NCBI RefSeq assembly: GCF_023898315.1
Contig: NC_064623.1
Coordinates: forward strand, 15,823,140-15,887,139
Source of the DNA: Schistocerca nitens
Taxonomy: Eukaryota > Arthropoda > Insecta > Orthoptera > Acrididae
Direction: 5' to 3'
Length of the DNA stretch: 64,000 nucleotides
Position numbers and translations under genes: made by a program. Below, one piece after another: positions 43,990 through 55,261 of the stretch. Each line of letters begins with the position of its first letter. Positions within the stretch are counted from its first letter, which is position 1. The notes below the pieces were generated by a model. The model searched no databases. It was given only the letters and a program-made list of their open reading frames with translations, and was not told where the DNA came from.

Positions 43990-45060
43990 CATGAGATTTG
44001 ACCACCAGAATTCGGTATGGTGTGGAGCTGCCACATGCTGCAATCGGAGATTCTAGATGTCGTGGCTTGGAATCAAGGAGGTCATGGAGATGCTGTTGGG
44101 GAACACACTGCTACATGGTTGGGAGGATCATCGTTAAAGGTTGCAAGAGGACCAAAAGGAACAAGTTGCTGAAAGACCACACTCCAGACATGTTTGATGG
44201 ACAACTTGTCAGGAGTATGTGCAAACTAGATAATCAGTATTGGACGTCATTCTTTGGAAAAGGCTAGCATATTCCTCACCACATGTGACCAGGCTCTATC
44301 CTGTTGGAATATGACATGTGGAGCTGCCTTCAGGAGGGGCAGTGCCTCGGGCTGTAGCACGCCTCTGGTGGTTAACGGTTGCTGTCCAGATTGCCCTCAG
44401 TACATAGGAGGCGAGTTCGCACATTGTAGCCAATGCCGCCCCAAACCATCACATTTGGTGTCTGTCACCTATGCCCCTCACCGATGCATTCTGCCAGGTA
44501 GCTGTCAGCGCGGTAGCATCTAACACGTAAGCTGCCATCACTGTGGGACTCATCTGAAAACACTAAGTTTTGCTACTCAGCAAGCCAGTGAGGCGTTGGA
44601 AGTTCTGGACAACGGAATCCAACGGAATGGCACGCGTGCCGTTGGTGCAACACTCAGCAGAAGGCGTCGAACTGTCGATGCAGACATGGCCACTCTAGGT
44701 GTAGCACTGCAGCGCCGAGCCAATGCTGTGGATGAAGCTGTTTTGCCAGTATCGGCGACGAGGACGAGTTGCCGGTCATCGTGCACTGTGATCACACTGT
44801 GTGGTCCAGTACCCACCTGCTGCTGCTGAAAGGCCTCACACCAACGCCACATATACCAGTGCACAGCCCTCTGACTCCACACACACTGTGAAAAGACACA
44901 CCGACCAAAGTGTTGTGAACCACGTCCTGTTGTGTCACTGTGTGACAGGGACACACACACCGTTGAGCTCCTTGATACACTTGACACAAGTCTTGGTGTA
45001 CATTAGTGCCTCCTCTATAGTCTTTACAGCAGATTCTGCACAACTGTACAGTCTCCTTTT
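43990..45060 (-). pseudogene. Tc1-like transposase relic, family E
   Basis: Minus strand, broken frames. Around 44577-44790: DDRQLVLVADTGKTASSTAL and STVRRLLLSVAPTAR, the second helix-turn-helix region. Then WFGAALATMCELAS and, near 44300, HVIFQQDRAWSHVVRNMLAF (second catalytic Asp). Near 44180: LSIKHVWSVVFQQL (the Glu is replaced by Lys). It ends near 44000 with the DSMP-type terminus degraded. Heavily mutated; terminal repeats not recognised. Confidence 0.75.
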
Positions 45061-45140
45061 ATCAAGGGTACTGAAATCGTGTTTGGTATATTCCTCATAA
45101 TTGTAGCACATTAGAGCATGAAATTTCCCATGTCTACAAA

Positions 45141-45556
45141 AAGAATCTTACCACGATCAACTCTAACCAATGGTCTTGATCAGTACAACGTCACCATTTC
45201 ATATCTACAATGTAAACCAATAATTTGCTTTAGTATGGTGCTGTTCTCAGTATGTTTTTGATGTAATCTTAGATGTCTGTTCTATATTAGGCAATAATGT
45301 CTCATTTACCTAAATCATGTCATGTGCACAACATCAGTCAACATCACAAATACCATCTCTGTAAGAAGAATATTACCACAATCAACCCTAACCAATGGTC
45401 TTGACCAGTACAACGTCAACCAATAATTTGGTTTAGGCTGGTGCTGTCCTCAGTATGTTTTAATGTAATTTTAGATGTCTTCACAATGTTAGTTTAATTA
45501 CGCCTCATTTATCTAAATCATGTCATGTGCACAACATCAGTCAACATCACAGTCAC
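45141..45556. repeat. Tandem duplication, two ~200-225-bp units
   Basis: Unit 1 begins AAGAATCTTACCACGATCAA at 45141, unit 2 AAGAATATTACCACAATCAA at 45367. Both contain CTAACCAATGGTCTTGA and end GTGCACAACATCAGTCAACA. Unit 2 is shorter by about 30 bp near its middle. Non-coding. Confidence 0.85.
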
Positions 45557-46530
45557 ACTTGCAATATTTTCACTGTTACATGCTAGATAATTTGCATAAC
45601 GTCATTTTTAGGTCGACAACTTAATCCCCGATTATGTAAAGGGAATCACACTTTTGTTAGTAAATCACTTAACGGTAATCCGCCTTGTTTACCTGTAACT
45701 TCATTTCTCAAGACCTACTGTTCAGAGTGTAAGGAGCCGCCAATTTAACGGCCAATTCATTCTTTTTATCTATCATTCCAGTGGCATGAGTTTAAATGTA
45801 TACCGTTTTTCAGTAAGAAATAGATCTTAAAGCTTATTGCAACATTTGTCAGTCGTTCTTCTACTTGCAAGAGGCAGAAATTATAATTTCATTAAGTAAG
45901 AATAACTTGGGTTGTGAAGTCATGTGTGAATAGATCTTTCGCCGCCTTCATATAGTGCATTAGCAAAACAGTAACCATACAACTAGGCCAGAGTCCTAGT
46001 TGACAACCTTATATTTAACTGTAACTGTAAGCAACCAGTAATTGCACTAGTAGGGTAGCTATACCTTGCTACGGTGGTCATTGTCTACTAGTTAAGTCGG
46101 CTGGTGCAGACACTGTGTAGGATCAACATTAGATTGTGGTGGAATGCGGAGTGTGTATCGGAGTGTGTATTCTGTTTCCGTCCCTTTTACACCATTCTAT
46201 GCTGCACATTTCAGTGTTTTTTAAGGATGGTACGACCAGTCTTGATAGGTAGTAGTTTCTAGAAATTTTGCTTAGAGTTGCTCCACTACCATGCTTCAGT
46301 AGGGCAACTGCCTCTCAAAATTATACTGTAAGGGAGAGGTTATGCAACGTTATAAGCTCTCTGGCTTGTCTCCTATTTGTACGTTAAATTCATCCGCCTC
46401 TTGTCAAGACTGGCGATAGGTAGGACAATTTAGTTTCATCACGCTAAGAGTCTCGTGACGTTAGTTAATGCTGGCGAATGTATTTTATAAAACTAGCTTG
46501 TAGTTCCATTCTAAGAATGCACGACAGAAC
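45557..46530. other. Non-coding stretch, no gene seen
   Basis: No recognisable genes or repeat families. It ends at the 5' truncation point of a CR1-like LINE. Confidence 0.4.
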
Positions 46531-46536
46531 GACAGA

Positions 46537-47735
46537 ATGTACAGTTCGACTTTAGAAGTCATTTAACAACTGAAAATGCTATATTCTCTTTTCTCTGTGA
46601 GGTACTGGACGGGCTAAACAAAAAGTTTCGAACGCTTGGCGTATTTTTTGATTTAACTAAGGCATTTGATTGTGTTGATCACAAAATACTGCTCCAGAAG
46701 TTGGACCATTACAGAATATGGGGAGTAGCTCACAACTGGTTCACCTCTTACTTTAGCAACAGGCACCAACAGGTAATTTTTCACAATGTTGATAACGGCT
46801 GTGATGTAGGGTCTGAGTGGGGTACTGTCAAGTGGGGGGTGCCCCAGGGATCAGTGTTGTGGCCGCTCCTGTTCCTTATTCATATAAATGATATGCCGTC
46901 TAGTATTATGGGTAACTTTAAAATATTTGTGTTTGCTGATGACACTATCTTGGTAGTAAATGATGTTCTGTGCAACATTGGCTCGGTTTCAAATAGTGTC
47001 GTACATGACCTCAGTTCATGGCTTGTAGAAAATAAACTAACGTTACATCACGGTAAGACTCAGTTTTTACAATTTCTAACTCACATTTCAACAAAACCTG
47101 ACGTTTTAATTTCACAGAACTGGCATATGATTAGTGAAACTGTACAGTTCAAATTTCTAGGTGTTCAGATAGATGGTAAGCTGCCGTGGAAAGCCCACGT
47201 TCAGGATTTTGTTCAGAGACTTAATACTGCCATATTTTACTATTCGAATGGTATCAGAAGTGAGTGATACTTCGACACGAAAATTAGTCTACTTTGCTTA
47301 TTTTCATTCGCTTATGTCATATGGTATTATATTTTGGGGTAACTCTTCCCATTCTACAGGGATATTTTTGGCTCAGAAACGGGCGGTTCGGGCAGTAAGT
47401 GGTGTGAGTTGACGAGGCTGGGTATTTTGACATTGGCCTCTCAATATCTATAACCCTTATTGTCTTTTCTTGTTACCAATATTAGCTTATTCCCAAGACT
47501 AAGCAGCTTTCCCTCGGTTAATGCTCGGGATAAATCAAACCTGCATTTGGATCAGACTTCCTTAAGTCTAGTGCAAAAAGGTGTGCAGTATACTGCTGCA
47601 GCCATTTTCAATAAGCTGCCACTCGAATTCAAAAATCTTAGCAGTAATCCACGCGCTTTCCAATCGAAACTGAAGAGTTTCCTCATGGGTCACTCCTTCT
47701 ATTCCATCGAGGAGTTTCTTGGAAAATTAAGTTGA
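46537..47735 (+). pseudogene. CR1-like reverse transcriptase fragment
   Basis: QFDFRSHLTTENAIFSLLCE, LGVFFDLTKAFDCVDHKILL (motif A), KWGVPQGSVLWPLLFLIHIN (motif B), FKIFVFADDTILVV (catalytic FADD, about 46930), LVENKLTLHHGKTQFLQF and FKFLGVQIDGKLPWKAHVQD. The 46701-47267 part is an intact 188-codon frame. Then a shift leads to SHSTGIFLAQKRAVRAVSGV and, at 47460-47735, AAAIFNKLPLEFKNLSSNPR and FYSIEEFLGKLS at the C-terminus. Three frames are used, so it is broken but not very old. Confidence 0.86.
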
Positions 47736-47830
47736 TTCTTATTGTATTGCTGATAGCGTTTAGTTAAACATTGTGAGCGTGTGGGTGCTATTCTGTCATT
47801 CTCAGCAATGGATTAATTTGAAATATACCG
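46537..47830 (+). mobile_element. CR1-like LINE, 5'-truncated
   Basis: A fragment covering most of the RT and the C-terminus of ORF2, beginning within the RT finger/palm region at about 46537. No clear 3' microsatellite tail was identified after the stop at 47735. Confidence 0.82.
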
Positions 47831-48919
47831 TTTACCCTGTGGCTCCTGCAAGATGCAATTTTCACCCTCACACTACTACAGAAATCAGACAGACGCTCCT
47901 AACGTTCTAAAGAGAAATGCCTGAAAAACTTTCAGCAATAAATATCTTCTGGAGTCGTCCACCGTAAGGAAATGACACAAAAATTCACAAAATTTCTTAC
48001 GTAACTAATGGGATACTTGTGATACCACTCAAAAATTCTCTCGCAGGCGTTTAACTATAGCTCTGTGCGTTCACACCGCGCAGTAAGTGTGGCGGCCAAC
48101 ACAGTGAACAACGCTTAATCGCAAGGACTCAATATAGAGTCTCACTCCAATTTGCTCTCGACAGAGGTGCTCTCCCAGTGAAGTACTGAGGAGAGACTTG
48201 TTCCTCGCACTTTGAGTACACGTACGAGCGCGCACACTCTCGTTACGTGTTCTCGCTCCAAGAGCGACAACGGAACAGCCCCTCTCCACGCCAGACGTGA
48301 AGGGGTATATCTTTCGGTCCCTTCCATTACTCCTTCAGCTCGAGGCGTCAGGAATATCGTCTGCCAATCAGCATTGCTCTTCTAAAACGGGAGGATGACG
48401 TTTCGTTTAAGGCGACCAATCCGAAAATCTGTAGCATCGGCGTTTGGCGTTTGCTGTCTCCCTGTGAAAACCTCTGACACTGTGTGCTATGTTTGTAAAC
48501 AATGCGTAGGCTGGGCGCTCCCACACAATGTAGCGGAATTTGCTTTTAAGCCCAACACGGGGTCGTTCTTCCTTTCACTCGGGCAAACGTTGTCTGCTCT
48601 ACGGGCGGTCAGTGGCCGACGTAGATAGTTGACTCGTCCTCTTGAAGGGATGGGCCTCCCGGCATGGAGTCTGCCTCTCCCGAACTAACAACTGACCGTT
48701 GTGTGTGGAATGTGTGTGTGTACACTAGCCTCGAGTATTTCAACCTCGGTGCGCATTTGCGATTTACTAGTTATTTGCCTATCGCTTACATGAATTCATA
48801 CAACATTGACTTTATCTTATCGAGTTTGGGTTCGAATGAAGCGTCTTGATGTGCGGCATATGATTGTGAGGGCGGAATATGTAAGCAATGAAGGTCAGGA
48901 GACCTCGACGTCTTACAAC
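47831..48919. other. Non-coding stretch, no gene seen
   Basis: Includes a GC-richer part (48060-48660) that resembles neither a known coding region nor a tRNA-derived repeat. It could be an LTR or promoter region, but no evidence decides. Confidence 0.35.
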
Positions 48920-49073
48920 ATATGGACTGACTTTTTCAGGTTCATGAACATTTATTTTTATCTGTTATTACTTTTATGTTGTAATTTCATGTACTGACAA
49001 GTTCCATGAACTTGGAGATTTGCTCCTCAATTTGGTCCTACAGAACTTGACGTGTAAATAAAATAAATAAATA
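48920..49073 (+). repeat. LINE 3' UTR remnant with AATA tail
   Basis: CATATGGACTGACTTTTTCA to TGACGTGTAAATAAAATAAA: this ending, including CCATGAACTTGGAGATTTGC, is what I would expect of an arthropod LINE 3' UTR, and the AATAAATAAATAAA tail supports that. No coding part is attached. Confidence 0.6.
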
Positions 49074-49844
49074 AACTCTAAGCCCCACAGGAGAGACCAC
49101 ACATCATTCAGAGACTTTGTTCCGGCTCTCGTGCTGAAGGAGCCACATTCCCCTGTCAATCAAGTTGAGATGGGGCTCTGTAGAAGGCTGTCGGGTCTCA
49201 AGTGCTACCTGTCACCTAATAATCTGCGGTGAGAAGCGACACACATCTTGGGATGTCTGGGCCTGCGAGATGGGAAGAGAAGCCTTGCAGACTTCCCGCC
49301 ACACTGGTTAGGCTTCTGGAAATTCAGGAGTGTATAAACAGCGCTCTGATCTGCCCATCGCCTACTGATGTAAGACGGGAATTAACTGTCGAGGAAGATG
49401 TGCTCTGATTGGGCCACGTCTGGAGACATTCTGTGGTGGTAATTTATTAAATGTGGTGGTTCTCACGCTATCGGCGGAAAACAATAACATTTGTTCGTGA
49501 TTGGCGGTTGCAGCCAGAACAGTGCAAACAGCAGAGTCGGCAGCAGGCATATGTGGAGATGAACACTCTTGATTTGGATGTGGAAGATAAAAAGGTCTCC
49601 AGTTTTGGACGTCTAGGACTCTGAGTTTGGATAGTGGATTAGACACACGCAGTCCGAGTCTTGACGAGCGAGATTCTGGTTCTTCACGTGCGACCGTGCA
49701 GGACCGACACACCACTGCAGCAGCTTAGTGAGACTATACATCAGCACCGGTGATAGGTGGAGTTGATGTTTGCAAGGGGGACGCACCGTTGCCACACTAC
49801 CGTTAATCCCAGTTTCAGTGATAATATCGTTTTCATTTATTGTT
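49074..49844. other. Non-coding stretch, no gene seen
   Basis: No recognisable protein, RNA gene or repeat family. Confidence 0.4.
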
Positions 49845-49856
49845 CAATCACCCGCT

Positions 49857-50081
49857 GAAATGCCGTGTCGCTAGGGCCTCCTGTAGGGTAGACCGGTCGC
49901 CTGGTGTAAGTCTTTTGAGTCGACACCACTTCGGCGACTTGACCGATGGGGATGATACGATGAAGAAGACAACACAACACCCAGTCCCTGAGCGGAGAAA
50001 ATCTCCGACCCAGCCGGGAATCGAACCCGGGCCCCTGAGCATGGCATTTCGTCGCACTGACCACTCACCTATGGAAGCACA
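49857..50081 (-). repeat. SINE type C (different tRNA-derived family)
   Basis: Sense on minus: tRNA-like head with B-box GGGTTCGATTCCCGG, then TCGGAGATTTTCTCCGCTCA, GGGACTGGGTGTTGTGTTGT, and a body unrelated to type A ending ACACGGCATTTC. A 12-bp target duplication CAATCACCCGCT / CAATCACCCACT (49845-49856, 50082-50093). Confidence 0.9.
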
Positions 50082-50093
50082 CAATCACCCACT

Positions 50094-50882
50094 GGAGAAA
50101 CATTTGGTGGGCTGTGTTCACATTAGTGACTGAATGTGCTGTGGTCCCCCAATTCCTTTATTGCAATCAGTATCACTGAGTCTGATCCTATGTCATTACT
50201 TCTAATATCAATTTAAATTTATTTGTATTTCGTTTAAACTAATTTGTAGTTTTCTTCATGTCGTTATTATTTTTATTAGTCATTTGAGAAAAAAATATTC
50301 ACTATGATTTTATATCAATGCCCCACCTTAGAACCACGTTAGGGTAATTTTTGAGTTGGCGATTTCGCTGGGTAGTTAAAATTAACATTGTATCTTAAGG
50401 GGTGTTTGATGGAGCCTGGACAGTTCCATCATTCCGATACGATTTCCAATCAACACTCGTCGGGGGTCTGCACTTTGTGCGGCCTTCCTCTGTCCACTGC
50501 TACCACACATGCATCACTGTCATAGCAGCGTGTCTTGTACGAGCTGCAGTACCACGGTACGACAAACTCGTTTCCCAGGGACTGCTCGCTGTGTCGCGTT
50601 TGAACTGACTCACGTGCTGATACTGCAACCTCTGACACTGATGAGGCATACCGAACTTGCTTGCACGTTTCCCCTTCGTTTGGCAGATTGGTACCAACTG
50701 GTTGTGGTGTTAACACCGACCTTTCTGAACATACGAAGGGGGCCACTGCTGGGCCTACGTGCACGTCGCCGCTCAGAAATCTTAATCACTTTTCATGATT
50801 CCACTGTTCTACACTTCTTCCTGTTTTGGAATGATTCAGACCATTAATTCTGTGCGTTGCAATTTTCACAAACAGCGGTGTG
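50094..50882. other. Non-coding stretch, no gene seen
   Basis: AT-rich then GC-richer sequence. A 104-codon frame on minus (50450-50764) has no motif I recognise and overlaps another frame on plus, so I leave it unassigned. Confidence 0.35.
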
Positions 50883-50884
50883 TA

Positions 50885-51162
50885 CAGGGTGGTCCATTGG
50901 TAGTGACCGGGCCAAATATCTCACGAAGTAAGCATCAAACGAAGAAACTACAAAGGACGAAACTCGTCTATCTTGAAGGGGGAAACCAGATGGCGCCATG
51001 GTTGGCCCGCTAGATGGCGCTGCCATAGGTCAAACGGATATCAAATGCGTTTTTTTTTAAAAACAGGAACCCCCATTTTTTATTACATATTCGTGTAGTA
51101 CGTAAAGAAATATGAATGTTTTAGTTGGACTACTTTTTTCGCTTTGCGATAGATGGCGCTGT
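50885..51162 (+). repeat. Left terminal inverted repeat, rosa-like
   Basis: Contains repeated AGATGGCGC words (three, near 50990, 51014 and 51151) which could be subterminal transposase-binding sites. It holds a segment around 51103-51130 that is absent from the right repeat. Confidence 0.85.
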
Positions 51163-51236
51163 ATAAGTACGTGGTTTCACGTAACATTCCGCCAGTGCGG
51201 ACGGTATTTGCTTCGTGATACATTACCCGTGTTAAA

Positions 51237-52562
51237 ATGGACCTTTTTCCAGTTGTGGAAAAGGTGGATATCGTGTTGACGTATGGCTATTGTGATCAAA
51301 ATGCCCAACGGGCGTGTGCTATGTATGCTGCTCGGCATCCTGGACTACATCATCCAAGTGTCCGGACCGTTCCCCGGATAGTTACTTTATTTAAGGAAAC
51401 AGGAAGTATTCAGCCACATGTGAAACGTCAACCACGACCAGCAACAAATGATGATGCCCAGGTAGGTGTTTTAGCTGCTGTCGCGGCTAATCAGCACATC
51501 AGTAGCAGACAGATTGCGCGAGAATCGGGAATCTCAAAAACGTCGGTGTTGAGAATGCTACATCAACATGGATTGCACCTTTACCATACTTCTATGCACC
51601 AGGAATTGCATGGCGACGACTTTGAACGTCGTGTAGAGTTCTGCCACTGGGCACAAGAGGAATTACGGGACGATGACAGATTTTTTGCGCGCGTTCTATT
51701 TAGCGACGAAGCGTCATTCACCAACAGCGGTAACGTACACCGACATAATATGCACAATTGGGCAACGGAAAATCCACGATGGCTGCGACAAGTGGAACAT
51801 CAGCGACCTTGGCGGGTTAATGTATGGTGCGGCATTATGGGAGGAAGGATGATCGGCCCCCATTTTATCGATGGCAATCTAAATGGCGGAATGTATGCAG
51901 ATTTCCTACGTAATGTTCTACCGATGTTACTACAAGATGTTTCACTGCATGACAGAATGGCGATGTACTTCCAAAATGATGGATGTCCGGCACATAGCTC
52001 CCGTGAGGTTGAAGCTGTACTGAATAGCATATTTCATGACAGGTGGATTGGTCGTCGAAGCACCATACCATGGCCCGCACGTTCACCGAATCTGACGTAC
52101 CCGTATTTCTTTCTGTGGGGAAAGTTGAAAGATGTTTGCTATCGTCATTCACCAACAATGCCTGACAACATGCGTCAGTGCATTGTCAATGCATGTGCGA
52201 ACATTACTGAAGGCGAAGTACTCGCTGTTGAGAGGGATGTATTGCCAAATGCATTGAGGTTGACGGACATCATTTTGAGGATTTATTGCATTAATGTGGT
52301 ATTTACGGGTAATGACGCTGTAACAGCATGCGTTCTCAGAAATGATAACTTCACAAAGGTACATGTATCACATTGTAACAACCGAAATAAAATGTTCAAA
52401 CGTACCTACGTTCTGTATTTTAATTCAGAAAACTTACCTGTTGCCAACTGTTCGTCTAAAATTGTGAGCCATATGTTTTGTGACTATTACATCGCCATCT
52501 ATCACAAAGCGAAAAAATCGGTACTACACGAATATGTAATAAAAATGGGGGTTCCTAATTAA
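51237..52562 (+). pseudogene. rosa-like transposase, third Asp lost
   Basis: An open frame of 441 codons from ATG 51237. Helix-turn-helix entry (PSVRTVPRIVTLFKETGSIQ), second helix region (ISSRQIARESGISKTSVLRM), then FARVLFSDEASFTNSG (first Asp), FQNDGCPAHSS (second Asp) and RSPNLTYPYFFLWGKLKD. Relatives have SPDLTPLDFFLWG in the last motif, so Tyr stands where the third catalytic Asp belongs, 41 residues after the second: a DD41D scheme reduced to D-D-Y. The C-terminal 75 or so residues after LRLTDIILRI look like 3' non-coding and inverted-repeat sequence read through. Looks intact but should be catalytically dead. Confidence 0.87.
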
Positions 52563-52737
52563 AAAAAAAAACGCTGTTGATATCCGTTTGACCTATGGCA
52601 GCGCCATCTGGCGGGCCAACCATAGCGCCATCTGGTTTTCCCCTTCAACCCTAGACAAGTTTCGTTCTTTGTAGTTTTTTCGTTTGACGCATATTTCGCG
52701 AGATATTTGGCCCGGTCACGATCAATGGACCACCCTG
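52486..52737 (-). repeat. Right terminal inverted repeat, rosa-like
   Basis: Inverted copy of the left repeat at roughly 90% identity by eye, with GCGCCATCT words in mirror positions. The last 25 or so codons of the transposase frame are translated from it. Confidence 0.85.
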
Positions 52738-52739
52738 TA

Positions 52740-53188
52740 TAGATGTAGCATTAACGGAAGTTTCCGATAAAAGTCGATACATTTCAGCTTCTGTGTCCCA
52801 TATTGTGCAAGTCTGGCTACCCTAAGGCACAGTGCCTTTGATTATTGATTTTTGTTTTCTGTGACAAGTTTAACCCCGCCTCTCGGGTCAAAGCGAGGCT
52901 GGCAGCCAGTATTTAGACTGATCTGATAGGGTAGCAGAGCAGAGAATTAATTCAGGTCCGCCAATAACCAATTAAATTCGTGCAGCAGTACTTCGCATGA
53001 TTTGTCTCGCGCGCTGCACGTGCCGAAAGTAAGTGGGTTTTGCTCGCGACCCATGGTGGGATTTCCCACAACACCATGGAAGGTCCGAGGCGCGGTCGAA
53101 AGAAACGTTTCGCATTATACGCACAAACACTTGATATAGTGTTTAGAAGGCAGTATATGAGGAATACCCAAGTTTTAAGTATCATATA
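52740..53188. other. Non-coding spacer, no gene seen
   Basis: No recognisable gene. A frame starting at 53040 continues into the neighbouring Tc1 element, but its first 50 codons match nothing I know. Confidence 0.4.
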
Positions 53189-53337
53189 TACAGTGAAGGG
53201 CCAAAGAAACTGGTATAGGCATGCGTATTTAAATACAGAGATATGTAAACAGGCAGAATACGGCGCTGCGGTCGGCAACGCCCATATAAGACAACAAGTG
53301 TCTGGCGCAGTTGTTAGATCAGTTACTGCTGCTACAA

Positions 53338-54588
53338 TGGCAGGTCATCAAGATTTAAGGAAGTTTCGACGTGGTGTTATAGTCTGCGATGGGACAAAAC
53401 ATCTCCGACGTAGCGATGAAGTGGGGATTTTCTCGTACGACCATTTTACGAGTATACGTGAACATCAGGGATCAGGTAAAATATCAAATCTCTGACATCG
53501 CTGGCGAGAAAAAGATCCTACAGGAACAGGACCAACGACGACTGAAGTGAATCAAAAATGGTTGAAATGGCTCTGAGCACTATGGGACTTATCATCTATA
53601 GTCATCAGTCCCCTAGAACTTAGAACTACTTAAACCTAACTAACCTAAGGACATCACACAACACCCAGTCATCACGAGACAGATAAAATCCCTGACCCCG
53701 CCGGGAATCGAACCCGGGAACCCGGGCGCGGGAAGCGAGAACGCTACCACACGACCACGAGCTGCGGACTGAAGCGAATCTTTCTGCATGACAGATGTGC
53801 AGTGCTTCAACAAACTGCTGCAGATTTCAACGTTGAGCCATCGACAACTGTCAGCATGCGAACCGTTCAACAATACATCATCAATACAGGCTTTCGGGGC
53901 CGTAGGTCCACTCGTGTACCCATTATGACTGCACGACACAAAGTTTTACGACTCGCCTGGGGCCATCAACACCGACATTGGACTGTTGATGACTGGAAAC
54001 AAGTTGCCTCGTCGGACGAGTCTCGTTTCAAATTGTATCGAGTGTATGGACGTGTACTGGTATGGAGACAACCTCACGAATCCACGGATCCTGCATGTCA
54101 GCAGCTGTTCAAGCTAGTGGACGCTCTGCAATGGTGTGGGGCGTGTGCAGTTGGAGTGATATGGGACCCCTGATACGTCTAGATACGATTCTGACAGGTG
54201 ACACATGTCTTAAGTACCCCGTCTGATCGCCTGCATCCATTCGAGTCCACTGTGCATTCCGGCGGACTTGGGCAATTCCAGCAGGACAATGCGACACCCC
54301 ACACGCGCAGAATTGCTTGAGTGGCTCCAGGGACACTCTTATGAGTTTAAACAGTTCCACTGGCCACCAAACACACCAGACATGAACATTATTGAGCATA
54401 TCTGAGATACCTTGCCATGTGCTGTTCAGAAGAGATCTCCACCCCCTCGTACTCTTACGGATTTATGGACAGCCCTGCAGGATTCGTGGTATCACTTCCC
54501 TCCAGCACTACTTCGGACATTAGTCGAGTCCATGCCACGTCGTCCTGCGGCACTTCTGCGTGCTCGCGGGGGCTCTACACGATTTTAG
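53338..54588 (+). pseudogene. Tc1 transposase, family C copy 2, broken
   Basis: N-terminal MAGHQDLRKFRRGVIVCDGT and SDEVGIFSYDHF in one frame, a frameshift, the SINE, then 53802-54173: QQTAADFNVEPSTTVSMRTV, RSTRVPIMTARHKVLRLAWG, SSDESRFKLYRVYGRVLVWR (first Asp). Further on QQDNATPHTRRIA (second Asp) and SPDMNIIEH-like residues with a stop in place of Trp, ending near 54588. Multiple stops and shifts. Confidence 0.85.
53554..53767 (-). repeat. SINE type B in Tc1 family C
   Basis: Sense on minus, 214 bp, same chimeric structure as the SINE at 10956-11165: B-box GGTTCGATTCCCGG, AGGGATTTTATCTGTCTCGT, then the type A body. A 13-bp duplication ACTGAAGTGAATC / ACTGAAGCGAATC (53541-53553, 53768-53780). 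Confidence 0.93.
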
Positions 54589-54865
54589 GAAGGTGAACCA
54601 GGTTCTTTGGCTCTTCAGTGTATAATTAGGTTTTCTTGGGTGCGTGAGTTCTACTCGCATTTATGCGGATTTTTTTGTTCATTACGTTGCTGAAGTTTCA
54701 ATCATCAAGCCTAAAGGTGGGATGCGCTTCTCCAGTCTTTTCACCTGCCACTCAGCAATTTCAGCTTAGATATATGTCGTTCAAAATAGCTTCTAAACGT
54801 CTCGGAATGGAGTAATGCACGTCAGTTCACGTAAGCTCGTCCTATATGAAAAACGCGTGAAGAGC

Positions 54866-55260
54866 TGGCACTGAGCACTATGGGACTTAAATGGTTCAAA
54901 TGGCTCTGAGCACTATGGGACTCAACTGCTGTGGTCATTAGTCCCCTAGAACTTAGAACTACTTAAACCTAACTAACCTAAGGACATCACACACATCCAT
55001 GCCCGAGGCAGGATTCGAACCTGCGACCGTAGCAGTCGCACGGTTCCGGACTGCGCGCCTAGAACCGCGAGACCACCGCGGCCGGCTATGGGACTTAACT
55101 TCTGAGGTCATCATTCCCCTTGAACTTAGAACTACTTAATCCTAACTAACCTAAGGACATCACACACATCCATGCCCGAGGCAAGATTCGAACCTGCGAC
55201 CGTAGCGGTCTCTCGGCTCCAGACTGTAGCGCCTAGAACCGCACGGCCACTCCGGCCGGC
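54866..55260 (-). repeat. SINE type A, outer copy of a nested pair
   Basis: A type A SINE whose tail region (CTGAGCACTATGGGACTTAA) is interrupted by a second SINE; it resumes at 55099 and ends with GCCGGCCGGAGTGGCCGTGC in complement at 55260. B-box changed to GGTTCGAATCT. Confidence 0.9.
54891..55085 (-). repeat. SINE type A, inner copy inserted in a SINE
   Basis: Full-length insertion flanked by a perfect 13-bp duplication of the outer SINE's own sequence, CTATGGGACTTAA (54878-54890 and 55086-55098). Confidence 0.93.
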
Positions 55261-55261
55261 A

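Larger units (their letters stand above)
50885..52737 (+). mobile_element. rosa-like (DD41D) element with long TIRs
   Basis: 1,853 bp, flanked by TA (50883-50884 and 52738-52739). The terminal inverted repeats are unusually long, about 240-275 bp (about 50885-51162 and 52486-52737), starting CAGGGTGGTCCATTG, with one roughly 30-bp gap. One plus-strand transposase lies between. Confidence 0.9.
53191..54620 (+). mobile_element. Tc1-like family C, copy 2, with SINE
   Basis: Ends CAGTGAAGGGCCAAAGAAAC and GGTTCTTTGGCTCTTCAGTG, flanked by TA (53189-53190, 54621-54622). A type B SINE interrupts it at 53554-53767. Both copies of this family in the window carry a SINE, at different positions and of different type. 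Confidence 0.88.

Noticed and set aside
48060..48660. Host promoter or LTR region
   Set aside because: GC-richer sequence alone is not evidence; no TG...CA ends, duplications, or adjacent coding sequence were found.
50450..50764. 104-codon minus-strand frame
   Set aside because: No motif, no family resemblance, overlaps equally long frames in other phases; likely chance.
53040..53337. N-terminal extension of the Tc1 family C transposase
   Set aside because: The frame starts outside the transposon's left TA boundary (53191), so the extra residues are not part of the transposase.
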